The position numbers were made by a program, and so were the translations under genes. Shown here piece after piece: positions 35,676 to 44,728 of a stretch of DNA of 64,000 bases. Below the pieces are notes generated by a model, which saw only the letters and a list, made by a program, of their open reading frames with translations, made no database searches and was not told the origin of the DNA. The stretch is from assembly GCA_005502805.1 (NCBI GenBank), contig SCMY01000012.1, positions 1-64,000 of the forward strand, given 5' to 3'. How positions within the stretch are numbered: position 1 is the first letter of the stretch; every line of letters begins with the position of its first letter. The DNA is from Rhizobiales bacterium 2SD. Lineage in GTDB: Bacteria; Pseudomonadota; Alphaproteobacteria; Rhizobiales; Beijerinckiaceae.

Positions 35676-35996
35676 TCAGCCCTGGCGGGCCGGCGTGCGC
35701 ACGACGAGGCCGTCCAGATCGTCGCGGACCCTGATCTGGCAGGACAGGCGCGAATTCGGGCGGACGTCGAAGGCGAAGTCGAGCATGTCCTCTTCCATCG
35801 GCTCGGCATGGCCGGTCTTTTCGGTCCAGGCGTCGTCGACATAGACATGGCAGGTGGCGCAGGCGCAGGCGCCGCCGCACTCTGCCTCGATACCCGGCAC
35901 GCCGTTGCGCACCGCGACTTCCATCACCGTCGAACCCGTCTCGCCCTCGACCGTGCGGCTGGTGCCCTGGGCATCGATGTAAGTGATCTTCGGCAT
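35676..35996 (-). CDS. 2Fe-2S ferredoxin, adrenodoxin type
   Basis: A 106-residue electron carrier. The cluster ligands are C-x5-C-x2-C in [11 protein letters not shown] and a fourth cysteine in RLSCQI, the adrenodoxin pattern. It starts [21 protein letters not shown]. Such proteins pass electrons from an NAD(P)H reductase to P450s or to iron-sulfur and heme pathways. Its partners are not nearby. GGAG lies 6 bp before the ATG; a longer in-frame opening to 36122 has no ribosome site and is rejected. Confidence 0.92.
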   Translation of the reverse strand: MPKITYIDAQGTSRTVEGETGSTVMEVAVRNGVPGIEAECGGACACATCHVYVDDAWTEKTGHAEPMEEDMLDFAFDVRPNSRLSCQIRVRDDLDGLVVRTPARQG

Positions 35997-36195
35997 CGTG
36001 AACTCCGGCCGCCTGACGACGGCTGCGCGGCTGGCGCGATCGGGAGGAACCGGCCGGGCTTCCTTGGCGGCGCCGCAGGCAGGTTCGCGAGGGAACTGCG
36101 CCCGCAGTGACGTCGCGGACAAGTTCGTCTCTAGAGGATTTCGAAAGCGGACGAAACGGCGATATCCGCAGCGCCGCCCCTTTCTTGCTGCGGCG

Positions 36196-36531
36196 TCAGG
36201 CCGCGCAGTCGAGCCGCGAGATCACGGCGCGCGCCTCGGCCGCCGCGAGCGTCAAGGCATCCAGAGCATCCTCGCGCGGCGCGGCGTCAGCCTGGGCAAG
36301 CTGTTGCTCGATCCGATCGGCGGCGTCCGCAACCTGCCAGGCGCCGATCGCGCGGGCGGCCCCTTTGAGGGTGTGGGCGGCGTCGCGGCGTACATTGGCG
36401 TCGCCGCCATGGATGGCGCGCAGATGGCGGGCGCATTGCTGGGCGAACAGCGTCAGCAGCTCTCGCTCAAGCTCGGCATCGCCGCCGGTCTGGCGGGCGA
36501 GGTGCACGAGGTCGATGGCAGTCTGGGGCAT
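36196..36531 (-). CDS. Hpt-domain phosphotransfer protein
   Basis: A 111-residue four-helix Hpt domain. The phospho-accepting histidine is in [15 protein letters not shown]. It would shuttle phosphate between a hybrid histidine kinase and a response regulator. No kinase or regulator gene is next to it. It is divergent from the GPR-like gene with a 264-bp gap, which may be chance or may link cell-pole growth to phosphorelay signalling; the sequence does not decide. Confidence 0.88.
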   Translation of the reverse strand: MPQTAIDLVHLARQTGGDAELERELLTLFAQQCARHLRAIHGGDANVRRDAAHTLKGAARAIGAWQVADAADRIEQQLAQADAAPREDALDALTLAAAEARAVISRLDCAA

Positions 36532-36795
36532 GGGGAACTCGGTTTTCTCTCGAGCTGCGGAACTCGCACAGCCTTCTGACCCTTCATCAAGCGCCGTTAT
36601 GGTGAATGAGGCGTTAACGACGTTTGTGAATCAGACACTCAAACGGGTTTCAATCACTGCTTGCCTCAACTACCCTTCGAGACAGTAAACGATGGGCGTC
36701 GTGTCGCTTTTGACGGGTTCCGGCTGGAGGCTGCCGGTTCCCGCTCTGCGGCGGACAGCGCCGCCTGTCGCAAGTGGCGTAGCGAGGCGGCAGTC

Positions 36796-39700
36796 ATGAC
36801 CCGGCAGAACAAGCTCCAGGATCCGACCGAAGCGGCAATGTCGGCGATCGAGGAAGCGCTGAGGCTCGATCCGTCCAAGGCCGAGGGGGAGGCTACGGCC
36901 GAGCCGAGGCTGCCCTCGACGGGAGAGAACGAGCTCAAGATCGAGCTGCCGCGCGTCGAAAGCGCTCCGGCCAGCATCGATACCGCGCCCGAGCCTCTTC
37001 CCGCCCCATCCCGTCCCGCCATCGCACCGGATACCAGCCGCGTCGCCAATGACGACCGCCGGGATTCCTCCTCGCTGGTCCAGGCATTCGCGGTCCGCCC
37101 TTCCGGAAAGCCGTATTGGCTCGCCGCTCTGGCCACTCTTGTCTGGGCGGGAGGGGGCGGCTTCACACTGGTCAGCCGCTACGGGTCCTTCACTGATGGC
37201 TTGCCGGCCGGCATGGCCGCCTGGGGGCCCGGTCAATGGGCGTTGCTGGCGCTCGGCGCCGGTACGCCGGTGGTGTTCTTCTTCGTGCTGGCGGCGCTCT
37301 ATCGTCGGACCCAGGAGATGCGGCTGGTCTCGCGCGCGATGACCGAGGTCGCGCTGCGCCTGGCGGAACCGGAAGTCGTCGCTTCGGATTCGGTGCTGTC
37401 GCTCAGCCAGACCATTCGCCGCGAGGTCGCGGCCATGGGCGACGGTATCGAGCGGGCAGTGGCGCGAGCCGGCGAGCTGGAGACAATCGTGCGCGGCGAG
37501 ATCGCGACGCTCGAGCGCGCCTATGCCGACAACGAAATCCGTTTGCGCTCGCTCATCGACGAGCTGGTGACCCAGCGCGAATCCGTCGTCGGCAACGCCG
37601 AGCGCGTGAAATTCGCGATATCAGGCGCGCATGAGAGCATAACCAAAGACCTGGAGACCGCCAGCCGCTCGATCTCCGAAGCGGTGGCAGAAGCCGGTGA
37701 GCGCGTCACCTCGCGCCTGACCGACAAGGGCGATCAGATCACTCTGGCGCTCGGCCATGCCGGCGAACGCATGGTCGACGAGATCAGCGGCCGCGGCAAC
37801 GACCTGGTCGAGCGCCTGCAGTCGACCTCGCACGACGTCAGCGAGCGCATGACGAGCGCGAGCCAGTCGATGACGGCCGTGCTCGACAACCGCGCCCAGG
37901 AGATCGCAGGCTCGATCGAGCGCACCGGCGCCGTTCTCACCGACGGCCTGACAGCCGGCGCCCGCGACGTCACCCGCGCGATCAGCGAGACCGGGGCGCA
38001 GGTCGTCGAGTCGCTGGCGAGCCGCGCCGAGACAGTCAACGAGACGCTGCGCACCACCGGCGACACGCTCGCCCAGGAAATCACCCAGCGCGGCGCCACC
38101 GTCGCCGAGCGCTTCGAGCAGAGCGGGCGCACGCTGGTCGACCTGTTCGATACCCAGAGCAACAGCCTGACCCTGCGCCTGACCGAGACCGGCGAGAACC
38201 TGCGCAGCTCGATCAGCAGCGAAGGCGAGAGCGTGACCACCCGCCTCGCCGAGGTCGGCCGCGGCGTGCATATGCTGCTCGGCAAGCAGAACGAGCTGGT
38301 CGTCAACCGTATCCAGGAGGCCGGCGACACCGTCCACGGCCTGATCGCCAGCCAGGGCTCGACCCTGGTCGAGAAACTCGAAGGCACCGTCCAGACCGTC
38401 GACAGCCTGCTGCGCGAGAAGACCGACTCGATCGTCCTGCGCTTCGATGAAGCCGGCAAGGGCCTGCACAGCCTGATCGGCGAGCGCGGCGAAGAGCTAA
38501 CCGCGCGGATCTCCGCCGTCGGTGCGACAGTGCACAGCCTGTTCTCCGAGGAGGCGAGCAGCCTCGTCACCCGCCTCTCCGACCTCGGCCACGAGGTGCG
38601 CAGCACGATCGGCGAGCAGGGCGACCATCTGGTCGGCCGCCTGTCCGAGACCGGGCAGCGCCTGCAGGAGGCGATCAGCGAGCGCGGCGACGGGCTGGTG
38701 TTGCGCATGGCCGAAATCGGCCAGGGCGTCGAGCACGCGATCGGCGAGCGCGCCGACAGCATCGTCAATCGCGTGGCCGATGCCGGCCGCAGCGTCGAGG
38801 CAATTATCGGCGAGCGCGGCGACGGCCTCGTCTCCCGTCTGTCGGAAACCACGTATCAGATCGAGCAGACCCTGGGCGGCCGCGCCGACGGCATCGTCGC
38901 CCGCATCGCCGACGCCAGCCGCGGCATCGAGAACGTGATCGGCGAACGCGGCGACGGCCTGGTCGCCAAGCTGTCCGAGACCACCGAGGAAATCCACCGG
39001 ACACTCGGTGACCGCGCCGAGGTCATCGTCTCCCGGGTCGCCCATGCCGGCCGCGATGTCGAATCGGCGATCGGCGAGCGCGGCGACGGGCTGATCGCCC
39101 GTCTGTCCGAGGTCGCACGCGAGGTCCATGCCACCATCGGCGAGCGCGGCGACAGCCTCGTCGCTCGCCTGTCGGATGTCGGTACGGAAGTCCACACCGC
39201 CATCGGCGAACGCGGCGACAGCCTGGTGGCGCGCCTGTCGCATGTCGGCAGCGAGGTCCAGGGCGCGATCGGTAGCCAACGCGAAGCGCTCGTGACCCAA
39301 CTCACCGACGCCGGAGCCAGCGTTCGCAACCTGCTCATTGTCGAGGGAGAGGCGCTCAGCGGCCGCGTCATCGCGACCGGCCAGGACATACAGGAACTGC
39401 TCTCCGGCCAGAGCCAGGCGCTGGTCACCCGCGTCGCCGATGTCGGCCGCTCGGTCCATGGCCTGCTGGCGGAGCGCGGCAACGCGCTGATCGACCGGCT
39501 GGCCGAAGCGAGCGGGACCGCGCATCAGCGGCTCGACGAAACCGGGGAGGCGCTCGCTGCCAAGATCCTGGCCGCCAGCGAGACGGCGAAATCCGTCATC
39601 GACAACCAGCACAGCGGCTTCATCGCGCGTCTCGGCCAAGCCGGAGACGAGGTCGGCACCCTGCTCGGCACGCAGCGCGACGCGATCATCGCCGGCCTCA

Positions 39701-42700
39701 CCGCGACGGGCCGCGAGGTCCACGGCCTGATCGGAGAGCAGAGCCAGATGCTGGCCGGCCGTCTCGACGAGGCGACCAAAGCCCTCTCCGACGCCATCAA
39801 TGTCGATGGCCGCGAGATCGCCGACCGCGTCTCGGAAGCTGCGAACGCCTTGCGCGACACCTTCACCACCGAGGCCGAGCGCGCCAGCGGCCTGCTCGCC
39901 GCGACCGGCAAGGACGTGGTCATCGCGCTCACCCAGCAGGGCGGCCGGGTCAACCAGGCGCTGGCCGCCAATGCCGAGTCGCTTCTGCGCTCGGTCGATG
40001 CCCGCTCGCAGGCGCTCAACGAGTCGCTCGCCAGCAAGCACGATGCGCTGAACCGCCTGTTCGACATCCAGGGCCGCGAGATCGAGGCGACGATCGGCGC
40101 CCGCCTCGGCGCCTTCGAGGAGATCATCGTCACCCGCGGCGGCACGCTGGCGGCCAAGATCGGCAACGACGCCCGCTCCTTCACCGATTCGGTGACGCTG
40201 CGCCTCGGCCAGGTCGAGAAGCTGCTCGGCGAGGAAGGGCAGGCTTTGGCCGAACGGATCGGCGAGCGCTCGCAGCACGCCGCCGAGACGATGATGGCGC
40301 GCACGCAGGAAGCGGCCGCCGCCATGGAGACGCAGATCAAGACCTTCGAGGAGCGTTCCAGCGCCAAGAGCGCCGAGATCGCGACCTCGCTCGACGGTCT
40401 CATCGCCCGCATCGACGGCAATCTCGGCGCGCGCGCCAACGCACTCAACGAGGCGCTGGTCGAGCGCACGGTCGACATCGCCCGGGTCATGGCCGAGGGC
40501 GGGCGCGAGGTCACCCGCGCCCTCACCGCCAAGGCCGACGAGATCGGCGAGATCGTCACCACGAAGAGCGAGGCTCTGACGCAGACGCTCGCCGAGAAGG
40601 CCGACAGCATCAATGCGACGCTGGGCGGGCGCGCTTTGCAGATCGCCGACACGCTCGACCAGAGCGTGGCGCGGTTCGAGGAGCGCGTCGTCAACCGGCT
40701 CGACACGGTCTCCGGCACGCTCGACGCGCGCGGCAGCCAGATCGCGCAGACCCTGCAGGGCACTGCAGATTCGATCGCCGGCTCGCTCGGCGACCGCACC
40801 GAGGAACTGCGCGCCCTGTTCGACGGCAAGGGCACCGGCCTGATCACCCTGCTCGACGAGCGCGGCAACCAGATCGTCCAGACGCTGCAAGGCACCGCGG
40901 ATGCGGTCACCGGCTCGCTCAGTGCCCGCACCGACGAGCTCCGTGCCCTGTTCGAGGGCAAGGGCACCGGCCTGATCACCCTCCTCGATCAGCAGGGCAA
41001 CAAGATCGTCCAGACCCTGGACGGCGCTGCGGCCTCGATCGTGGGCTCGTTCAGTGCGCGCAGCGACGAGCTGCGTGCGCTGTTCGACGACAAGGGCACC
41101 GGCCTGGTCACCCTGCTCGACCAGCACGGCAACCAAATCGCGCAGACGCTGCAGGAGAAGGCGGACGGCATCGCGGCCACGCTCTCCGATCGCTCGAACG
41201 AGCTGCGCGCCGTGTTCGACGAGCGCGGCGGCGGCATCCTCAATGCGCTCGGCAATCGCGGCAGCCAGATCGCCCAGATCCTGCAGGAGCGCTCGGACGG
41301 CCTCGCCACCGCCCTCTCCGGCCGTACGGAAGAGCTGCGCGCCTTGTTCGACGAGCGCGGCGGCGACATGCTGAACACGTTCGACCAGCACAGCCGCAAC
41401 CTCACCCGGACCCTGGCGGAGCAGTCGGACGGGATCAGCTCGGCGCTGACCACACGCACCGAGGAACTGCGCGCCCTGTTCGACGAACGCGGCAACGGCG
41501 TGGTCGAGGCGATCGGCCGCAAGGGCATCACGCTCGCCAACCAGTTCGCCAGCCTCGGCGAGGCCCTGGTCAACAATATCGAGACCCGCGGCAACCGCAT
41601 GGTCGCCGGCCTGCACGAGCGCAGCAGCGAGATCAGCCAGGCGCTTGAGCTTGCTTCCGGCGCGTTGCGCGAGACGATCGAGAGCGGCACCAACCACTCG
41701 GTCGAGGCGCTGCTCAAGACCAATGAGCAGCTGCGCAGCGAGCTCGGCAGCATGCTGGGCCGCCTCGGCGAGGCCAACAAGCTGATGCAGCAGATCGTCA
41801 CCGGCGCGAACAAGAACCTCGCGGCGGTCGAAGGCAGCCTGTCTGGCCGTGTCGAGGAGCTGCAGACAGTGCTCTCGACGGTGGTCCAGGAGACCAACCG
41901 CACCTCCGAGCAGGTCGCGAACCAGATCGCGGCGCTGAAGGGCTATTCGGAAGGCACGCTGCGCGACACCGCGGCGCTGATCTCCCGGATCGACGCGCAG
42001 GGCTCGTCGATGACCGAGACCTCGGAAGCCAACGCCGCGGCGCTCAACGCCGTCGCGCAGCGGCTGGAGCAGGTCGAGGCCCGCGTCGGCAATGTCCTCG
42101 CCGACCGCAAGGAGGCGCTGGAGCACCTGCACGGGCTGATCGCCACCCGCACCGACGACATCGAGCAGATCACCCGCTCGTTCTCTTCGCAGCTCGACGA
42201 ATCGCTGAGCAGTGCCGAGACGCGCACCCGCCAGCTGAGCACAGTGCTCAGCGACGCCGCCGAATCGACCAGCAACGCCATCGCCCAGCAGTTCGACTCG
42301 ATCCGCGCCGCCAGCGGCCGCGAGCGCGAAGCGACCGCGCAGGCGTTGCGCGCGGCCTATGAGGAAGTGGTGAACGAGGTCTCCGGCGAGCTCGGCAAGG
42401 TCACGGAACGCTTCCAGAGCGCCGCCGAGGACATGCGCTCCATGTCGGCCGAAATCCATCGCGAGCTCGAGACGACCCGCACCGAGCTGAAGAAGGGCGT
42501 GCTCGAACTGCCGCGCGAGACCCAGGAATCGACCGCGGCCATGCGCCGCGTCGTTGCCGACCAGATCAAGGCGCTCAACGAGCTGACCGAGATCGTCTCG
42601 CGCTCGGGCCGGAGCAGTGACGTGGCGCGTCCGCAAGGCGAGCGGCGAGCCACGGCGAACTACCAGCAACCGGCTCCGGTCGTGACCGCCTCGTCGTCCG

Positions 42701-43314
42701 TCGCGGTGCAGAGCGCGCCGGTGCTGACCGAGCCGCTGCGCGCCTCGATCGACCCGACGCCGGAACCGGCCCGGACCGAGCCGCAGGTGCAGGTCGTGCG
42801 TCCCACCCCTGCCCCCGAGCAGGCCCGCGCCGAGGCTGTTCAGCGCGCCGAGCCGGCCCGCCGCCCGGCGGCCGAGCAGCCTGCTCCGGCCAAGTCCGGC
42901 TGGCTCTCGGACCTGCTCAGCCGCGCCTCGCGCGACGACCGGGCGCCTGAGGCTTCGAAGCCGACGGCGCACAGCATCGAGAAGCTCGATTCGCTCTCGG
43001 TCGACATCGCCCGGATGATCGATCATGACGCGGCCGTCGAGCTCTGGGAGCGCTACAAGCGCGGCGAACGCAGCGTCTTCACGCGTCGCCTCTATACGCT
43101 GCAGGGCCAGCAGACCTTCGACGAGATCCGGCGCAAGTATCGCCGCGACACCGAGTTCAAGGAGACGGTCGACCGCTATATCGAAGAGTTCGAGCGCCTG
43201 CTCGGCGAAGCGGCCAAGGACGACCGCGACTCGATGGTGGCGAAGACCTACCTGACCTCGGAGACCGGCAAGGTCTACACCATGCTGGCCCATGCCAGCG
43301 GACGGTTCGAGTAA
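36796..43314 (+). CDS. Growth Pole Ring (GPR)-like giant apolipoprotein-type protein
   Basis: A 2172-residue protein. Order of parts: an acidic, proline-containing cytoplasmic arm (1-100); two membrane helices (about 105-128 YWLAALATLVWAGGGGF and 145-169 LLALGAGTPVVFFFVLAAL); a very long helical region built of 22-residue amphipathic repeats (about 230-1700); a coiled-coil-rich part (to about 1945); a proline/alanine linker; and a conserved C-terminal domain (about 2061-2172, IARMIDHDAAVELWERYKRG). The size, membrane anchor and apolipoprotein-like repeats match GPR of Agrobacterium (about 2100 residues), which forms a ring at the growing pole and is needed for polar growth. The ATG at 36796 is preferred over a TTG at 36661. 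It is a single gene with its own terminator. Confidence 0.8.
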   Translation: MTRQNKLQDPTEAAMSAIEEALRLDPSKAEGEATAEPRLPSTGENELKIELPRVESAPASIDTAPEPLPAPSRPAIAPDTSRVANDDRRDSSSLVQAFAVRPSGKPYWLAALATLVWAGGGGFTLVSRYGSFTDGLPAGMAAWGPGQWALLALGAGTPVVFFFVLAALYRRTQEMRLVSRAMTEVALRLAEPEVVASDSVLSLSQTIRREVAAMGDGIERAVARAGELETIVRGEIATLERAYADNEIRLRSLIDELVTQRESVVGNAERVKFAISGAHESITKDLETASRSISEAVAEAGERVTSRLTDKGDQITLALGHAGERMVDEISGRGNDLVERLQSTSHDVSERMTSASQSMTAVLDNRAQEIAGSIERTGAVLTDGLTAGARDVTRAISETGAQVVESLASRAETVNETLRTTGDTLAQEITQRGATVAERFEQSGRTLVDLFDTQSNSLTLRLTETGENLRSSISSEGESVTTRLAEVGRGVHMLLGKQNELVVNRIQEAGDTVHGLIASQGSTLVEKLEGTVQTVDSLLREKTDSIVLRFDEAGKGLHSLIGERGEELTARISAVGATVHSLFSEEASSLVTRLSDLGHEVRSTIGEQGDHLVGRLSETGQRLQEAISERGDGLVLRMAEIGQGVEHAIGERADSIVNRVADAGRSVEAIIGERGDGLVSRLSETTYQIEQTLGGRADGIVARIADASRGIENVIGERGDGLVAKLSETTEEIHRTLGDRAEVIVSRVAHAGRDVESAIGERGDGLIARLSEVAREVHATIGERGDSLVARLSDVGTEVHTAIGERGDSLVARLSHVGSEVQGAIGSQREALVTQLTDAGASVRNLLIVEGEALSGRVIATGQDIQELLSGQSQALVTRVADVGRSVHGLLAERGNALIDRLAEASGTAHQRLDETGEALAAKILAASETAKSVIDNQHSGFIARLGQAGDEVGTLLGTQRDAIIAGLTATGREVHGLIGEQSQMLAGRLDEATKALSDAINVDGREIADRVSEAANALRDTFTTEAERASGLLAATGKDVVIALTQQGGRVNQALAANAESLLRSVDARSQALNESLASKHDALNRLFDIQGREIEATIGARLGAFEEIIVTRGGTLAAKIGNDARSFTDSVTLRLGQVEKLLGEEGQALAERIGERSQHAAETMMARTQEAAAAMETQIKTFEERSSAKSAEIATSLDGLIARIDGNLGARANALNEALVERTVDIARVMAEGGREVTRALTAKADEIGEIVTTKSEALTQTLAEKADSINATLGGRALQIADTLDQSVARFEERVVNRLDTVSGTLDARGSQIAQTLQGTADSIAGSLGDRTEELRALFDGKGTGLITLLDERGNQIVQTLQGTADAVTGSLSARTDELRALFEGKGTGLITLLDQQGNKIVQTLDGAAASIVGSFSARSDELRALFDDKGTGLVTLLDQHGNQIAQTLQEKADGIAATLSDRSNELRAVFDERGGGILNALGNRGSQIAQILQERSDGLATALSGRTEELRALFDERGGDMLNTFDQHSRNLTRTLAEQSDGISSALTTRTEELRALFDERGNGVVEAIGRKGITLANQFASLGEALVNNIETRGNRMVAGLHERSSEISQALELASGALRETIESGTNHSVEALLKTNEQLRSELGSMLGRLGEANKLMQQIVTGANKNLAAVEGSLSGRVEELQTVLSTVVQETNRTSEQVANQIAALKGYSEGTLRDTAALISRIDAQGSSMTETSEANAAALNAVAQRLEQVEARVGNVLADRKEALEHLHGLIATRTDDIEQITRSFSSQLDESLSSAETRTRQLSTVLSDAAESTSNAIAQQFDSIRAASGREREATAQALRAAYEEVVNEVSGELGKVTERFQSAAEDMRSMSAEIHRELETTRTELKKGVLELPRETQESTAAMRRVVADQIKALNELTEIVSRSGRSSDVARPQGERRATANYQQPAPVVTASSSVAVQSAPVLTEPLRASIDPTPEPARTEPQVQVVRPTPAPEQARAEAVQRAEPARRPAAEQPAPAKSGWLSDLLSRASRDDRAPEASKPTAHSIEKLDSLSVDIARMIDHDAAVELWERYKRGERSVFTRRLYTLQGQQTFDEIRRKYRRDTEFKETVDRYIEEFERLLGEAAKDDRDSMVAKTYLTSETGKVYTMLAHASGRFE
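38476..39330 (+). repeat. 66-bp coding tandem repeats (22-residue units) in the GPR-like gene
   Basis: The codons for I-G-E-R-G-D recur with exact 66-bp spacing: ATC at 38476, 38608, 38674, 38740, 38806, 38938, 39070, 39136, 39202 and 39268 (every position a multiple of 66 from the first). The unit reads like GERGDGLVSRLSE plus a variable helix half. These are apolipoprotein-type 22-mers and the DNA is similar enough for slippage or unequal exchange. Confidence 0.9.
40732..41392 (+). repeat. 132-bp coding tandem repeats (44-residue units) in the GPR-like gene
   Basis: GGCA(A/G)CCA-type codons for G-N/S-Q-I-x-Q-T/I-L recur at 40732, 40864, 40996, 41128 and 41260, exactly 132 bp apart. Each 44-residue unit ends in a D/E-ELRALF-(D/E)-K/R-G block. 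This is two 22-mers evolving as one double unit. Confidence 0.88.
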
Positions 43315-43339
43315 GCGCTCCCGCTATCGGCACCATCGA

Positions 43340-43369
43340 GGCCGCCCTCCCCGAGGGCGGCCTTTTTTT
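43340..43369 (+). terminator. Strong intrinsic terminator after the GPR-like gene
   Basis: A perfect 10-bp stem (GGCCGCCCTC and GAGGGCGGCC, loop CCC) is followed by seven T residues, 26 bp after the stop codon. It is the clearest Rho-independent terminator in the window. Confidence 0.95.
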
Positions 43370-43384
43370 GTCCGCGCATGCCAT

Positions 43385-43717
43385 CTAATCGCGCCCTCGC
43401 GCCCAGTCCTTCGCCCAAGCGCCCAGCGGGACGAGCAGTTGGTATAATCTCGTGCCCTCGGCCGTGCTCCGATAGCCTTGCTCGGACCGCTCGACCAAAC
43501 TCGCCTGCCGGAGCTCCTTGAGGCGCGTATTCAGCACGGTCGGGGAGACTGAACCACAGAGCAACTGGAGCTGGCGAAACGAACAGGCCCCCTCCTTGTT
43601 GAGGGTCCACAATACACCCATGGCCCATCTGCGCCCGAGCAGGTCGAACAGGGCCATAATCGGTGCTCCCGATCGTGAGCCGCGCACTGGTTGACCCGGT
43701 TCAGGAATGTCCGTCAT
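43385..43717 (-). CDS. HxlR-family winged-helix transcriptional regulator
   Basis: A 110-residue regulator. LFDLLGRRWAMGVLWTLNKEGACSFRQLQ and VSPTVLNTRLKELRQASLVERS are the HxlR winged-helix motifs. HxlR proteins bind as dimers to palindromes and often respond to quinones, aldehydes or xenobiotics. There is one cysteine in each of GACSF and LLCGS, possible redox sensors. It is divergent from an EamA exporter gene, and two matching palindromes lie between them, so it very likely controls that gene and itself. Confidence 0.88.
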   Translation of the reverse strand: MTDIPEPGQPVRGSRSGAPIMALFDLLGRRWAMGVLWTLNKEGACSFRQLQLLCGSVSPTVLNTRLKELRQASLVERSEQGYRSTAEGTRLYQLLVPLGAWAKDWARGRD

Positions 43718-43726
43718 TCTGAGATC

Positions 43727-43743
43727 GCTACAAAATCCGTAGC
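43727..43743. promoter_or_regulatory. Operator 1 of the HxlR/EamA intergenic region
   Basis: GCTAC-N7-GTAGC, a perfect 5-bp-arm inverted repeat of 17 bp, 10 bp upstream of the HxlR start. It shares its plan with the second site 45 bp away. Confidence 0.65.
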
Positions 43744-43771
43744 GCCTTTCCCGTTTTCGTGATAGTGATCT

Positions 43772-43788
43772 GCTATTGATTTAGTAGC
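43772..43788. promoter_or_regulatory. Operator 2 of the HxlR/EamA intergenic region
   Basis: GCTAT-N7-GTAGC, 17 bp, the same spacing as operator 1 with one arm mismatch. It lies 21 bp before the EamA start, where it would cover the exporter's promoter or early transcript. Confidence 0.65.
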
Positions 43789-43808
43789 GTTCAGGAATCG
43801 ACCCGCCA

Positions 43809-44696
43809 ATGTCTATTATTGCCTTGGCTGCCGCAGTCGGCGCTTCGGCGAGTTGGGCCGCGGGCGCCATCATCGCCCATGCTCCGGCACGCCGATTGGG
43901 AGCCTTCGAGTTCACGAGGACCCAACTGATCAGCGCTTCGGCGGTGCTGATCGGCCTCGTCTCCTTGCGAGGCCTCTGGTCTTCCGTAGCCTGGCAGCAC
44001 TGGCCGGGCTTCGCGGCGAGCAGCGTCATCGGAGTGCTACTCGGCAATCTCGCCATGATCGCATGCCTGAGACGCGGCGGGCCGCGGCGAACACAGTTGC
44101 TGACGGCGATGGCGGCTCCGATCGCCGGAGTGCTCGGTTTCTTCGTCCTGGGGGAAACCCTGTCGCTCTCAAAGCTGACCGGGGCGGCGATCATGCTGAC
44201 CGGCATCGGGCTGGCCATACTCTTTGGCCAGGAAGTCGATGCCGACCCGGAACAACGGCATGGTTCGCTGCTTGCCGTCATGGCCTTCGGCTTGGCAGCG
44301 GCAACCTGCCAGGCCGTCGGATTGATCGCCCTGAAACCGGCCCTGCTGGCAGGAACCGATCCTTTGGCGGCATCGGCTTTGAGAACCTTTGGTGGCGCAG
44401 CCGCCATCACGCTGTTGACCCTGTGGCCGGCGCGCATGTTCGAAGCGGCGAATGCGCGGACAGCCAAGTTGGTCGCCTGGGCAATCTTGCCGGGCCTGCT
44501 CGGCTATGTCGTCGCAGTGAGCTTGATGCTCTACGCGTTGCGCAGCCACGAAGCCGGCATCGTCGCAATCTGCGGATCTCTGTCACCAGTCCTGATGCTG
44601 CCGATGATCTGGCTCACTACCCGCCGCTGCCCGCCTTGGCGAGCTTGGATCGGCGCCGGCCTCGTCATCCTCGGCCTGGTAGTAGCGGTCGTCTAG
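43809..44696 (+). CDS. EamA-family (DMT) transporter
   Basis: A 295-residue inner-membrane protein with ten predicted helices in two EamA halves (first half ending around LGETLSLSKLTGAAIMLTGIGLAIL, second ending WIGAGLVILGLVVAVV). The family exports metabolites and amino acids; the substrate is unknown. AGGAA lies 12 bp before the ATG. Its divergent HxlR neighbour and the two operators suggest induction by a small molecule that the pump removes. Confidence 0.85.
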   Translation: MSIIALAAAVGASASWAAGAIIAHAPARRLGAFEFTRTQLISASAVLIGLVSLRGLWSSVAWQHWPGFAASSVIGVLLGNLAMIACLRRGGPRRTQLLTAMAAPIAGVLGFFVLGETLSLSKLTGAAIMLTGIGLAILFGQEVDADPEQRHGSLLAVMAFGLAAATCQAVGLIALKPALLAGTDPLAASALRTFGGAAAITLLTLWPARMFEAANARTAKLVAWAILPGLLGYVVAVSLMLYALRSHEAGIVAICGSLSPVLMLPMIWLTTRRCPPWRAWIGAGLVILGLVVAVV

Positions 44697-44728
44697 CGCA
44701 GCGCCTCGAATACGCTGGCCAGCAGCGA

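Noticed and set aside
38497-43293. A 1598-codon open frame antisense to the GPR-like gene
   Set aside because: It is a composition effect: the sense gene's repeated, GC-biased codons keep the opposite frame open. Its protein is a low-complexity run of D/L/A/G/Q/R with no start signal or family features.
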